33,522 bases of DNA from Spirochaetales bacterium (GCA_016936555.1 JAFGXR010000015.1:1-33522); one strand, 5' to 3'; shown: positions 1 through 8,500, counted from the stretch's first letter. Translations and numbers: made by a program. Notes: generated by a model not told the origin, from the letters alone.

Positions 1-4
1 TCGT

Positions 5-97
5 GGGAGAGGGGACGGGGGTGAGGGTTGGTAAAGGCAATATCCTAGTTTTCACACAGTCTGTCCGGGAGAGGCCCGGTGAGGGTTGTGGAAATGG
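5..97. repeat. Two imperfect G-rich direct repeats
   Basis: Two units, 5-37 and 67-97, share GGGAGAGG and GTGAGGGTTG with a few inserted bases between the blocks. The period is about 62 bases. The second unit also contains a CCGGG/CCCGG stem (66-80). They lie beyond the 3' end of the sugar-binding protein gene. No gene is visible in 1-136. Function is unknown; dispersed intergenic repeats of this flavour occur in many genomes. Confidence 0.45.
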
Positions 98-120
98 ACT
101 TATGCAACAACCCCTTTTTT
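83..120 (+). terminator. Terminator-like hairpin, rightward
   Basis: GGGTTGT (83-89) pairs perfectly with ACAACCC (107-113), followed by C and six T (115-120). The 17-base loop is long. The orientation suits a rightward transcript entering from the left of the window; leftward transcripts from the binding-protein gene would not meet a T-run here. Confidence 0.4.
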
Positions 121-136
121 AAATCTGATTCAGATA

Positions 137-1243
137 TCAGTCGTAAAGGAGTCCTTTGATATCGTCATTGTTCATGTTGGATTTGTCGTAGAACTTCGCA
201 CCTGTGTCAACATCCATAACAGGCTCGCCTTTATAGGCTTTGAAAGCGAGCTCGACAGCTTTGAAACCGATCTGGTAGGGGTCCTGGGTTATGGAACCGA
301 GGAAATACTGGTTTCTTACGGCATTTTTCTGGCCTTCTCCGGCATCGAATCCTATGACGACGAGTCCGGCATATTTCGCGGGAAGATCGGCGCCGTCGTT
401 CGTCGCGGCGAGAAGACCTTTAACTGTCGCTTCGTTAGAACAGAAAACACCCAGAACTTTATCGCCGGCAACTTTGTTGAGAACAGCTGTCGCAGCGGCT
501 GCTGAATCTGTAGCGGAAGCGGAAGCGGGAACGACCATTTCGATCATAACCTTTTTTCCGCCGGTGGGATTGCTGCTGTCTACATAGGCGGGGTTGCCCA
601 TGACTTTGATATCATTCATGGAGAGAGAGGATTTCTCGGCAATAAGCTGAACCATTGTATCCCTGAATCCTCTTCCGCGGCTCAGGAGAGATTCTCCCGC
701 TGCGTCCTGGTTCATGACAACGATTTTAACGGGGCTGGCTTCGGTTGCCGCTTCGATGTCGGCTTTGATGACAGCAAACATTTTTTCTGCCGCTAGTCCG
801 GCCGCCGCGTAGTTGTCAGTCGATGCGTTGGCATAGATTGATCCTCTGGGAGCATTGGGAACACCGGAGTCGAAACCGATTACGGGGATGCCTTTGCTGA
901 GAGTCTGGGAAAGCTGGTCCATGACGGAATTGGTATCCAGTGCGGCCAGAGCTATGGCGACGGGATTCTTGGCCATAGCGTTGTTTAGCATCTCAACCTG
1001 ATCCTGTACATCGCTTTCAGAAGCGGGTCCTTCGAATGTGATATCCACACCGTACTGACCGGCTGCCGCATTGGCGCCTTTCTTAACCTGCTGCCAGAAG
1101 TCATGCTGTTCACCTTTAGATACGACAGCGATATAAGGAGTGCCGCCTTCGCCACCCTGCTGTCCGCCTGCGAACAGAGGCATAGCCACAGCCATCATAA
1201 CCAGTGCCAGAACGATTACACTTACATTTCTCAAAGATTTCAT
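137..1243 (-). CDS. Secreted sugar ABC transporter substrate-binding protein (RbsB/XylF-like)
   Basis: Periplasmic binding protein of the sugar family (Peripla_BP_4 type), 368 residues, expected to hand a monosaccharide to the permease and ATPase encoded just upstream. Residues 1-25 form a typical signal peptide (Lys/Arg, then a hydrophobic stretch, ending AMPLFA) with no lipobox cysteine, so it should be freely periplasmic. The body has the family pattern DFWQQVKKGANAAAGQYGV near residue 50 and GIPVIGFDSGVP near residue 120. The ATG at 1243 is preferred over the TTG at 1246 because AGGAGG ends seven bases upstream. It is the last gene of the importer operon and follows a hairpin at 1265-1284 that could raise its expression. 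Its sequence resembles the anchored protein at 4136-5119 in both motifs, so the two probably bind the same or related sugar. The sugar itself cannot be read from sequence. Confidence 0.93.
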   Translation of the reverse strand: MKSLRNVSVIVLALVMMAVAMPLFAGGQQGGEGGTPYIAVVSKGEQHDFWQQVKKGANAAAGQYGVDITFEGPASESDVQDQVEMLNNAMAKNPVAIALAALDTNSVMDQLSQTLSKGIPVIGFDSGVPNAPRGSIYANASTDNYAAAGLAAEKMFAVIKADIEAATEASPVKIVVMNQDAAGESLLSRGRGFRDTMVQLIAEKSSLSMNDIKVMGNPAYVDSSNPTGGKKVMIEMVVPASASATDSAAAATAVLNKVAGDKVLGVFCSNEATVKGLLAATNDGADLPAKYAGLVVIGFDAGEGQKNAVRNQYFLGSITQDPYQIGFKAVELAFKAYKGEPVMDVDTGAKFYDKSNMNNDDIKGLLYD

Positions 1244-1264
1244 CAAAAATCCTCCTATTTTTTA

Positions 1265-1284
1265 TCCGGAACATACGTTCCGGA
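1265..1284 (-). promoter_or_regulatory. Intercistronic hairpin upstream of the binding-protein gene
   Basis: Perfect 8-base inverted repeat TCCGGAAC-ATAC-GTTCCGGA between the permease stop and the binding-protein start. There is no T-run after it in the leftward direction. In binding-protein operons such hairpins often protect or process mRNA so the binding protein is made in excess; that role here is inferred from position. Confidence 0.5.
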
Positions 1285-1313
1285 ATATTCACATATTTAA
1301 CCGGAAGTACTGC

Positions 1314-2519
1314 TCAGTCCTCCGCCAGACCGTGTTTCAGGTTCTTTTCTTCCTGTTTCAGATGGGCATAGCCCTTCTTCATCTCTCTTTTCGCTGCGTC
1401 GATCTCAGCCCGGAGACTCCCGGCTTTCACCCCGTCGGCACCGGAGAGAGAGCTTTTCAGTGTCCTGATCTTCTCCAGCATTTCGCTTTTGTAAAGGTCC
1501 GATTTCGAGGGGATCTTCACCTCCGATGCTTTCTTGTTTCTGTAGATATCGAGGAGTACGGCTCCGATGACCACGACACCCGTAAAGAAAGTCTGGTAGT
1601 GGGCCTGCAGGTCCATGGAAGGAAGACCGGTTCTCAGGACGCTCATGATATAGACACCGATCAGCGTACCGAATACAGACCCGACCCCGCCGGAAAGAGA
1701 GGTTCCTCCGATAACGGCACCGGCGATGGCGTAGAGCTCAAACCCCTGTCCCTGAGCGGGCATGACAGTGGTGTAAACGGCCGCGAAGGCGATCCCGCCG
1801 ATACCGGCGAGGAAACCGCTGACCACATAGGCCATCATTTCCCATTTCTGAACATTGACACCGGAGAGCCGGGCCGCTTCCTTGTTGCTTCCGATGGCGA
1901 AGATGTAGCGACCCATTTTTGTTCTGGTCAGAATGACCCAGGCGACGATAGCGACGACCAGCAGAACCAGCGCTCCCGTGGGGAAAGATGTCCCGTCTTC
2001 GCTGATATGTTTGAAAATGCTCTTGAACCAGCCGTCGGCGTTGGATCTGGTCGGGTAAGTGGCGCTTCGGACGTTGGAAACAATGGACCCGACGCCCATG
2101 GAAATCATCATGGTTCCGAGAGTGGCGATAAAGGGGGGAAGACTGAGGCGGGAAACCATTATCCCGTTGAAAAAACCGAATGCCGTCGCTATGACCAGAA
2201 TGAGAATCAGGGAGAGCCACATGGGCCAGTCCCAGCTTTTATAGGCCGTTCCGCCGATGATGGCGGCGCACATCATAACCGTACCGACCGAGAGGTCGAT
2301 TCCGCCCGTAATGATGACGAAGGTTACGCCGATTGCGATAAATCCGATGTAATAGGATGAATCGAGAATGTTGATCAGCGTGGAGTAGGAAAAGAAATTC
2401 CTTCCGAATATTCCGAAAAATACGTAGAGGATAACCAGAGCGGCGGGGGCCAGGAATTTCTGAAGCCCGATATCTCTGATATTCTTCATGATGGTCTTGT
2501 TGTCCTTGGTATCACTCAT
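1314..2519 (-). CDS. Sugar ABC transporter permease (RbsC-like) with long C-terminal tail
   Basis: Inner-membrane permease of the BPD_transp_2 / ribose-xylose-galactose importer family, 401 residues. A cytoplasmic N-terminus is followed by multiple hydrophobic segments from about residue 25 to 325, including the conserved GGIDLSVGTVM (about 71-81) and RLSGVNVQKWEMMAYVVSG (about 218-236). The tail from about residue 326 to 401 is hydrophilic, rich in Lys and Glu and probably helical or coiled coil; usual family members are about 320-350 residues, so this tail is unusual. AGGAG lies just upstream of the ATG at 2519, three bases after the ATPase stop, so the two are translationally coupled. It forms the channel with the ATPase at 2523-4031 and the binding protein at 137-1243. 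Confidence 0.93.
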   Translation of the reverse strand: MSDTKDNKTIMKNIRDIGLQKFLAPAALVILYVFFGIFGRNFFSYSTLINILDSSYYIGFIAIGVTFVIITGGIDLSVGTVMMCAAIIGGTAYKSWDWPMWLSLILILVIATAFGFFNGIMVSRLSLPPFIATLGTMMISMGVGSIVSNVRSATYPTRSNADGWFKSIFKHISEDGTSFPTGALVLLVVAIVAWVILTRTKMGRYIFAIGSNKEAARLSGVNVQKWEMMAYVVSGFLAGIGGIAFAAVYTTVMPAQGQGFELYAIAGAVIGGTSLSGGVGSVFGTLIGVYIMSVLRTGLPSMDLQAHYQTFFTGVVVIGAVLLDIYRNKKASEVKIPSKSDLYKSEMLEKIRTLKSSLSGADGVKAGSLRAEIDAAKREMKKGYAHLKQEEKNLKHGLAED

Positions 2520-2522
2520 TTA

Positions 2523-4031
2523 TCAATTCTCCTGATTCCGCATTGTCGCGTATTTCATGATCGTTTCCTGACTGGCTTCGCTGATATCCAGCTCTCCGGT
2601 TATCCGCCCTTCACACATGACCAGAACCCGGTCGCTCATGCGGAGGATTTCCGTCAGCTCCGAAGAGATCATGATGATCGATTTGCCTTCTCTGACCAGT
2701 TCGTTCATCAGCGTGTAGATTTCGCTTTTAGCCCCCACATCGATGCCTCTTGTGGGTTCATCGAAAATGAGGATGTCGCTGTTTTTTATCAGCCATTTGG
2801 CAATGACAACTTTCTGCTGGTTTCCACCGGAAAGGTTTTTAAGAAGCTGTTCGAGAGTCGGCGTTTTGACCTTGAGCTTGTCCACATAATCTCTGGTGAC
2901 ATTGTCAATCTTTGCCTTGTCGATCATCATCCCTGCCTGGAAATCGTCGTACGATGCCAGAACCGCATTTTCCTTGACGCTGAGATTGACAGCCAGCCCG
3001 TAACGTTTCCGGTCTTCCGACAGGTAACCGATACCATGGGAAACGGCGTCCATGGGACCGTGGATCTTTACGGTCTCCCCGTGGATTTCGACATGTCCGC
3101 TTTCGGTTTTATCGGCGCCGAAAAGAGCTCTGGCCGTTTCGGTCCGACCGGCGCCCATCAATCCGGCAAATCCGAGGATCTCTCCCTTCTTAAGCTCAAA
3201 ACTCACATCCTTGACCATTTTACCGGCATTCAGGTGCTCCACTTTCAAAACGGTCGGCGCATCGGCGGGAACATTGTTCACCGTTTTGGGCTTCTCGTAG
3301 ATGACCCGTCCGACCATCATGTTGATAATCTCTTCCTTCGTAAGTTCCTTTGTTAAACCGGTTCCCACATATTCCCCGTCGCGCATGACCGTAACGCGGT
3401 TGGTGATTCTGTTGATTTCATCCATCCTGTGGGAGATGTAAATCATGGCTACGCCTCTGGAGGCCAGATCTCTCATAATGTTGAAAAGCTCGTTGATCTC
3501 CGTTTCCGTAAGCGCCGCGGTTGGCTCGTCGAGGATCAGAATCTTCAGGTCGTGGGATACGGCTTTGGCGATTTCCACCATCTGCTGCTTGCCGACGGTC
3601 AGGCGGCCGAGCCTGGCTGTGGGATCGATGTCCATATTCAAGCGCTCCAGCAGTTCGGCGGTCCGTCTGTTCAGGGCTTTATCGTCAAGAAGCAATCCCG
3701 ATCTGCCGACCGATTCCCGGCCGATAAAAATATTCTGGGCAACCGTAAGGTGCTCCATCATATTCAATTCCTGATGGATGATACCGATTCCCTTTTTCAG
3801 AGCCTGTTTGGGACTGGTGGGGTTGAAGACTTTCCCGTTCAACCGGATCTCCCCGGAATCTTTGGGGAATATACCGGTCAGAGCTTTCATCAGAGTCGAT
3901 TTTCCGGCTCCGTTCTCACCGACAAGAGCGTGTATCTCTCCGGGGAACAGGTCGAAATTGACACCCTTCAGAGCGTGGACCCCCGTAAAGCGCTTGTCGA
4001 TATTCCTCATCGTTAGAATTTCTTCTTTCAA
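2523..4031 (-). CDS. Sugar ABC transporter ATPase, tandem nucleotide-binding domains (RbsA/MglA-like)
   Basis: Double-domain ATPase of 502 residues that powers monosaccharide uptake. Domain 1 has Walker A GENGAGKST (about 38-46), a diverged signature LTVGKQQ and Walker B LILDEPTAALT. Domain 2 has a degenerate Walker A (GLMGAGRTE), a canonical signature LSGGNQQKVVIAKW and Walker B LIFDEPTRGIDVG; this asymmetry is normal for RbsA, XylG and MglA. The start is a TTG at 4031, chosen because AGGAG lies seven bases upstream; the next ATG is seven codons later and has no suitable ribosome binding site. It is the first gene of the transporter part of the operon, separated by 104 bases from the sensor part, and this gap holds a dyad at 4071-4089. 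Confidence 0.94.
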   Translation of the reverse strand: MKEEILTMRNIDKRFTGVHALKGVNFDLFPGEIHALVGENGAGKSTLMKALTGIFPKDSGEIRLNGKVFNPTSPKQALKKGIGIIHQELNMMEHLTVAQNIFIGRESVGRSGLLLDDKALNRRTAELLERLNMDIDPTARLGRLTVGKQQMVEIAKAVSHDLKILILDEPTAALTETEINELFNIMRDLASRGVAMIYISHRMDEINRITNRVTVMRDGEYVGTGLTKELTKEEIINMMVGRVIYEKPKTVNNVPADAPTVLKVEHLNAGKMVKDVSFELKKGEILGFAGLMGAGRTETARALFGADKTESGHVEIHGETVKIHGPMDAVSHGIGYLSEDRKRYGLAVNLSVKENAVLASYDDFQAGMMIDKAKIDNVTRDYVDKLKVKTPTLEQLLKNLSGGNQQKVVIAKWLIKNSDILIFDEPTRGIDVGAKSEIYTLMNELVREGKSIIMISSELTEILRMSDRVLVMCEGRITGELDISEASQETIMKYATMRNQEN

Positions 4032-4070
4032 ACTTAAACTCCTGTTTTATTTGACAAGAAGAATTATCCC

Positions 4071-4089
4071 ACGGGAATTTTGATCCCGT
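4071..4089 (-). promoter_or_regulatory. Inverted repeat in the sensor-transporter gap, possible operator or internal promoter
   Basis: ACGGGA (4071-4076) and TCCCGT (4084-4089) form a perfect 6-base dyad. On the minus strand GATAAT (4063-4068) could be a -10, with only a weak -35 (TTACGG, 4086-4091) 17 bases away, so the dyad would lie largely in the promoter spacer. This is the natural place for the YesN-like regulator to act on the importer genes, but that link is inference. Confidence 0.3.
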
Positions 4090-4135
4090 AATCGAGGATA
4101 TTGCGGAGAATGTTGAATATTTTACGGAATATTTT

Positions 4136-5119
4136 CTACTGGCCGAAGGGAAAGAGCAGTTCCTGATATTCCCGGCGGAACATATTTTCCCGGGTGATGA
4201 GAATCGAGCCTGTATCGATAAAGGGTTCAGGAGCATGGCCGGACAGATATTCCACGGCGGCTTTTACGACCAGATATCCCATATTATAGGGGCGCTGTAC
4301 GACCGTGGCCTTCAGCACGCCGGACTCGAGATAGGAGAGTTCCTTCATGGCATTATCAAAACCGACCACGAGAACCTCTTCCTGAAGTCCCAGTTCTTCA
4401 ACCGCCTCTGTTACACCCAGGGTCGCCACTTCATTGAGAGCCACAATGCCGCCGAGCTTTTCATTTTTCAGGAGCTCCAGAGTTATTTTATAGGCTTTTT
4501 CCTGTTCCACATCGCAAAACCATGTGCCTATGATATTTTCCCCTTCCAGAGCGGAACGAACTCCCGCTTCCCTGTCTATTGCCGTCGCCGTTTCCCGAAT
4601 GTGGCTCATAATAACCACGTCTCTCCGTTCACGGCCGGCCAAAAGCCTTTTCATTTCGGTGCCGGCCTTTTTTCCCGCTTCGATATTGTCCGTAGCGATA
4701 AAGGAAACGGGAATATCCGAGTCGACTCCCGAATCCACCGTAATCACAGGGATATCCAGCTTCTGCGCTCTTCTGATCGGCTCGACCAGTTTCCTGAAAT
4801 CCGTTGCGGCGACGATAAGCAGCGGCGGCGATAATTCGATGGCCCGGTTGACGATATCGATCTGGGCGTTGATCTCCTTTTCAAACCGCGGCCCCGTCAC
4901 GACGACCTGGACGCCGAACTCCCGGGCCGCTTCCTCTATGCCGCGATTGACCACGTCCCAGAAATCCATGGGATCCCCGTCCATGGATTTGAGAACGATG
5001 CGGATGGGATCGTCGATATCGGGACTTTTCTGGGTGTTCTGTCCGTAAAACAGAGAGAGAATGAGAAAGAGAGCCAGCGCGGCCATCAGGCTGATGAGCA
5101 GCAGATACCAGTTTTTCAT
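4136..5119 (-). CDS. Membrane-anchored sugar-binding protein, probable sensor co-receptor
   Basis: A 327-residue periplasmic-binding-protein fold (sugar type) with an uncleaved-looking N-terminal hydrophobic segment (about residues 4-26, no lipobox Cys), so it is probably tethered to the inner membrane. It shares DFWDVVNRGIEEAAREFGV and IPVITVDSGV with the secreted binding protein of the same cluster. It starts one base after the stop of the histidine kinase gene, so both are made together. In Clostridium beijerinckii the XylFII-LytS/YesN system uses an anchored binding protein of this kind to present xylose to the kinase and switch on xylFGH; the gene order here matches that arrangement. I therefore infer a sensing rather than a transport role. 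An alternative is a second substrate-binding subunit of the same importer. Confidence 0.82.
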   Translation of the reverse strand: MKNWYLLLISLMAALALFLILSLFYGQNTQKSPDIDDPIRIVLKSMDGDPMDFWDVVNRGIEEAAREFGVQVVVTGPRFEKEINAQIDIVNRAIELSPPLLIVAATDFRKLVEPIRRAQKLDIPVITVDSGVDSDIPVSFIATDNIEAGKKAGTEMKRLLAGRERRDVVIMSHIRETATAIDREAGVRSALEGENIIGTWFCDVEQEKAYKITLELLKNEKLGGIVALNEVATLGVTEAVEELGLQEEVLVVGFDNAMKELSYLESGVLKATVVQRPYNMGYLVVKAAVEYLSGHAPEPFIDTGSILITRENMFRREYQELLFPFGQ

Positions 5120-5120
5120 T

Positions 5121-6899
5121 TTATCTCTCCCATTCCTTCAGGGGCAGACGGACTGTTATAACCGTTCCGGAGGAGAGAGAACTTTCGCAGGACAGTCCGT
5201 AGCCGGTGCCGAAGTACAGTCTGATCCTCTGATGGACATTGCGGAGTCCCATTCCCTGGCGGGAGAGCTTCGGACGGTTTTCCGGTGCGGTTTCAATGCC
5301 CGAAACCAGTTCCTCCAGCTCTTCAGCTGTCATACCCTTTCCATTGTCCTTAACCTTGATCATGATATCATCATCCCCGGCCTGTCCGCTTATATGGATA
5401 AATCCCCTCCCCTCCGATTCCTTGATGCCGTGATAGATGGCATTTTCTACAAGCGGCTGAAGAGTGATCTTAAGTATGGGGTATTCATGGAGATCGGGAT
5501 CGATATCGATGAGGTAGGAAAATTTATCCTGATACCGCATCCCCTGTATGGTGAGGTAGGACTGGACATGGGCGATTTCATCGCGGATGGGGATGATCTC
5601 CTGCCCTTTGCTTATGCTTATACGGAACAGCTTCGACAGAGCCGATGTCATTTTGACCACTTCGCGGTTCTGCCCCATTTCTCCCATCCAGATGATCGAA
5701 TCGAGGGTGTTATAGAGAAAGTGGGGATTGATCTGGGCCTGCAGCGCCTTCAGGTCGCTTTTCCTTTTAAGTTCCTGCTCCCTCGTATTGGCGGCGACGA
5801 GCTCCCTGATGCGGCCTACCATGATATCGTAATCCCTGGCCAGCTCGCGGATTTCTTCCGTGGCTTTAATCTCGCCGACCAGATGGAACTCCCCGCTTTC
5901 GACTGTTTTCATAATATCCTGCAGATGCCTCATCGGTTTGGTAATCCCCGATGAGATCCGGTTTGTCGCCAGACCGACTACGAGAAAGAGAATGAGGCCG
6001 ATAAAGCCGTAGATGATCTGAACATACTTCCAGTCGGTTATCATATCGCTGTCATGGCTGACCCCGACAATATGCCAATCGGTCAGACCGGAAGTCTCCA
6101 CCATGAAATAGCGGTCCTCCTCTCTGTATGTATTTCCTTCCCGGCTCTTCAGCAGCGATAGTATTTCAGGAACCGGTTCACTCCTGAGGTTACTGTAAAC
6201 CAGCTGCTGCGTGGGATGAAAAACATAATTGCCCTCTCTGTCGATTATGAAATCATAGCCTTTCGCGCCGACGACAAGGGAGCGGCAGAGCTCTTCAATC
6301 CGGTTGAATTTCAGATCGACCAGCAGCACCCCCAGAGAATCGCCGGTCAGCCCGGAAATGATCTCCCTGCTGAGAGAAACGACCCAGGTGTAACGCCCGG
6401 CTATTATATTCTGGACATGGGACGAAGATACGAATGTCTGCCCGCCTCTCTCCAGAGCCCCCCTGTACCAGTCCATATCCAGAACGGAAACCCAGGGGTT
6501 GACCCGGGCCTCCAGATCACCGGAAATGACCGTGCCGTCGTGGTAGACGATGAGAATATCCGAAATGTCTTCGCGGGCTTTTATGTAATTATTGAGGCTT
6601 TTCCTTATCTCCCGGAACTCTCCGGGATCGGCATCGCCCTCATTCTCAAGGAAGTTCTGGATATCCAGGTCTCCCGAAATGGTTCGGGAAATCCGCTCGA
6701 CGCTGCTGATATAGAAATCGATCTGTACAACGAGCTGCCGGAGCAGAGTGTGATTGTTTTCCAGTGTGGAGGAGCGGACCGTATCCATGGTGAACCGGAA
6801 AAAAACCATCTGCATAATGAATATGGCGGCAAAAACCATTATGGTGAATATGGTATAGATACGGGCTTCCAGAGTTCCCGGAATGATATTGAATTTCAC
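5121..6899 (-). CDS. Sensor histidine kinase, YesM/LytS type
   Basis: Transmembrane kinase of 592 residues. TM1 is about residues 15-35, followed by an extracytoplasmic sensing region of about 255 residues (Cache/PDC-like, with WYRGALERGG and a YDFIIDREGNYVFHP segment), TM2 about 293-312, HAMP about 314-366, then the His_kinase dimerisation motif LQAQINPHFLYNTLDSIIW containing the phospho-acceptor His. The HATPase domain has the N-box PLVENAIYHGI, G1 DNGKGM and G2 GMGLRNVHQRI. It overlaps the upstream response regulator by ATGA (6896-6899) and is followed after one base by the anchored binding protein. It probably phosphorylates that regulator in response to sugar-loaded binding protein, to a direct ligand of its own Cache domain, or to both. 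Confidence 0.93.
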   Translation of the reverse strand: MKFNIIPGTLEARIYTIFTIMVFAAIFIMQMVFFRFTMDTVRSSTLENNHTLLRQLVVQIDFYISSVERISRTISGDLDIQNFLENEGDADPGEFREIRKSLNNYIKAREDISDILIVYHDGTVISGDLEARVNPWVSVLDMDWYRGALERGGQTFVSSSHVQNIIAGRYTWVVSLSREIISGLTGDSLGVLLVDLKFNRIEELCRSLVVGAKGYDFIIDREGNYVFHPTQQLVYSNLRSEPVPEILSLLKSREGNTYREEDRYFMVETSGLTDWHIVGVSHDSDMITDWKYVQIIYGFIGLILFLVVGLATNRISSGITKPMRHLQDIMKTVESGEFHLVGEIKATEEIRELARDYDIMVGRIRELVAANTREQELKRKSDLKALQAQINPHFLYNTLDSIIWMGEMGQNREVVKMTSALSKLFRISISKGQEIIPIRDEIAHVQSYLTIQGMRYQDKFSYLIDIDPDLHEYPILKITLQPLVENAIYHGIKESEGRGFIHISGQAGDDDIMIKVKDNGKGMTAEELEELVSGIETAPENRPKLSRQGMGLRNVHQRIRLYFGTGYGLSCESSLSSGTVITVRLPLKEWER

Positions 6900-8461
6900 G
6901 ATTCCAGTTTCCTCCGGTACTCCATGGCCGTAAGGCCTGTCTGTTTGCGGAAAATCAGAGAGAAATACCGGGCATCCTGGTATCCCACCTTCTCGGCAAT
7001 CTCATAGGCTTTCAGATCGGTGCTTTTCAGAAGCTTTTTCGCCTCCTCCACCCTGTAGGAAGTGAGAAACTCGATGAATGTCTGCCCCGTTCCCTCTTTG
7101 AAGAGAAAACTGAACTGGCTCGTGGAGAGATAGAGCTCGTTACACATATCCTGAAGGGAGAAGCGGCTGTCCGAGTACCGCTCGGCGATAATTTCCCTGG
7201 CTTTATCGAGACGGGAGAGAATGGCATCGTTCCGCCGTCTGTCGATCTTTCCTTCTATATCGCTGATCATGGCCGCGAAAGCATCCCGGGCTTCATTGAG
7301 CGTGGGATAATAACCCGGCTTTTGGGGGAACGCGCTGTCGTCGGAACTGAGAAGTCCCATCTCCTTGAGAAAATTGTAAATGACCATATGGATCCGGGTA
7401 TAGTAGGAGAATACATCGTCCCGCGATAGATAGTGCTGTTCGATAAAAGTGAAAATCTCATCGAGAGCCCTCAGGGAATCTTCCTTCCTCCTTTCTTTCA
7501 GAGCCTCCAACAGTGTGTCGAGTTTCAGATAGAACTGCCCGGGAGTCACCTGCCGGGAATCTCTGATATCTTCGATGAATACGATACGGGTCAGACCGAG
7601 GATGCGGGAGTACTCGACCGCTCCCGAGGCGCCCCGGTGTGATTCCGGCAGGGATTCGACCTTATCGACTATCTCGCCGCATCCGGCATAGATCTGCTCC
7701 TTCTCGCGGCTGCCCGTATACTGAAAGATCTGCTCCAGAACCGTTTGGCTTCTCTTATGAAGAACGGTTTTATCCCTGCCCTGGAAAATTAGAACCAGAT
7801 TCTCGCTGAAGTTGAAAAAGACCTCGTCGCATTCGTCCGCAATAGCTTTAATCTGCTCCTGCAGGGTCAGCCTTTCCAGCTCATCCCAGCTTTCCGGAAC
7901 GACGATAAGAGAGACTCTGTAGAAAGCTCCCCAATCGGTCCACTGGAAATATTCCCGCCTTCTCACAATGTCATCGCCGGTCAGTCGGCCTGAAATAAGG
8001 CGGTTGAAGAAGCGCTCCCGGAGGAGCGGGAAACTCTTTTTCAGTTTTTCCCGCATCTCCTCCTGCCGGATTTCCTTTTCCTTCCGGGCATCCAGTTCGT
8101 CACGGACCGTTTCCAGGACCAGACTCAGCTCTTCGGCGGTTATGGGTTTCAACAGGAATTCCCGGACCTGGTTCTGAACCGCCTGTCTGGCATATTCGAA
8201 GTCATCGTATCCCGTGAGGAGGAGGACCATTGTGCCGGGATACTGCTCCGCGACAATTCTACTCAGAGTCAGGCCGTCCATTCCGGGCATGTTTATATCT
8301 GTAATGACCACATCGACGGGATTGTCCTGCAGGTAGTTAAGGGCTTCCTGTCCGTTCTCGAACATGCCGGCCAGTACGAACCCGTTACTTCCCCAGTTTA
8401 CGCATTGCGATATGCCGTTGCGGATTATGGCCTCATCATCAACAAAGATCAGTCGAAACAT
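6896..8461 (-). CDS. Response regulator, REC plus AraC-type HTH (YesN-like)
   Basis: Cytoplasmic DNA-binding regulator of 521 residues. The receiver domain (about 1-120) has the acidic pair in FVDDEA, the phosphorylated Asp in VVITDINMPGMDG (about residue 56) and the conserved Lys in FLLKPI. A middle region of about 280 residues is typical of YesN proteins. The C-terminal 100 residues hold two helix-turn-helix units of the AraC family (SLQDMCNELYLSTSQFSFLF, then AYEIAEKVGYQDARYFSLIF). It is the first gene of the sensor-importer cluster and probably activates it. No Shine-Dalgarno precedes the ATG at 8461; TATAAT sits six bases upstream, so the message may be leaderless. Confidence 0.93.
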   Translation of the reverse strand: MFRLIFVDDEAIIRNGISQCVNWGSNGFVLAGMFENGQEALNYLQDNPVDVVITDINMPGMDGLTLSRIVAEQYPGTMVLLLTGYDDFEYARQAVQNQVREFLLKPITAEELSLVLETVRDELDARKEKEIRQEEMREKLKKSFPLLRERFFNRLISGRLTGDDIVRRREYFQWTDWGAFYRVSLIVVPESWDELERLTLQEQIKAIADECDEVFFNFSENLVLIFQGRDKTVLHKRSQTVLEQIFQYTGSREKEQIYAGCGEIVDKVESLPESHRGASGAVEYSRILGLTRIVFIEDIRDSRQVTPGQFYLKLDTLLEALKERRKEDSLRALDEIFTFIEQHYLSRDDVFSYYTRIHMVIYNFLKEMGLLSSDDSAFPQKPGYYPTLNEARDAFAAMISDIEGKIDRRRNDAILSRLDKAREIIAERYSDSRFSLQDMCNELYLSTSQFSFLFKEGTGQTFIEFLTSYRVEEAKKLLKSTDLKAYEIAEKVGYQDARYFSLIFRKQTGLTAMEYRRKLES

Positions 8462-8467
8462 CTGATA

Positions 8468-8500
8468 ATTATATATATGAGACTTTCAAAAAAGAAAGTC
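8468..8500 (-). promoter_or_regulatory. Promoter region of the response regulator with overlapping hairpin
   Basis: On the minus strand TATAAT occupies 8473-8468 and would place the transcription start at or beside the ATG at 8461. No good -35 is seen. The -35 region is covered by a perfect stem, GACTTTC (8481-8487) and GAAAGTC (8494-8500) with an A6 loop, which could also act as a weak 3' hairpin for the GGDEF gene ending at 8539. Confidence 0.35.

Noticed and set aside
1140-2360. Long plus-strand frame of 406 codons
   Set aside because: It runs antisense to the permease gene, lacks a ribosome binding site and has low-complexity, Asp/Gly/His-rich composition typical of shadow frames.
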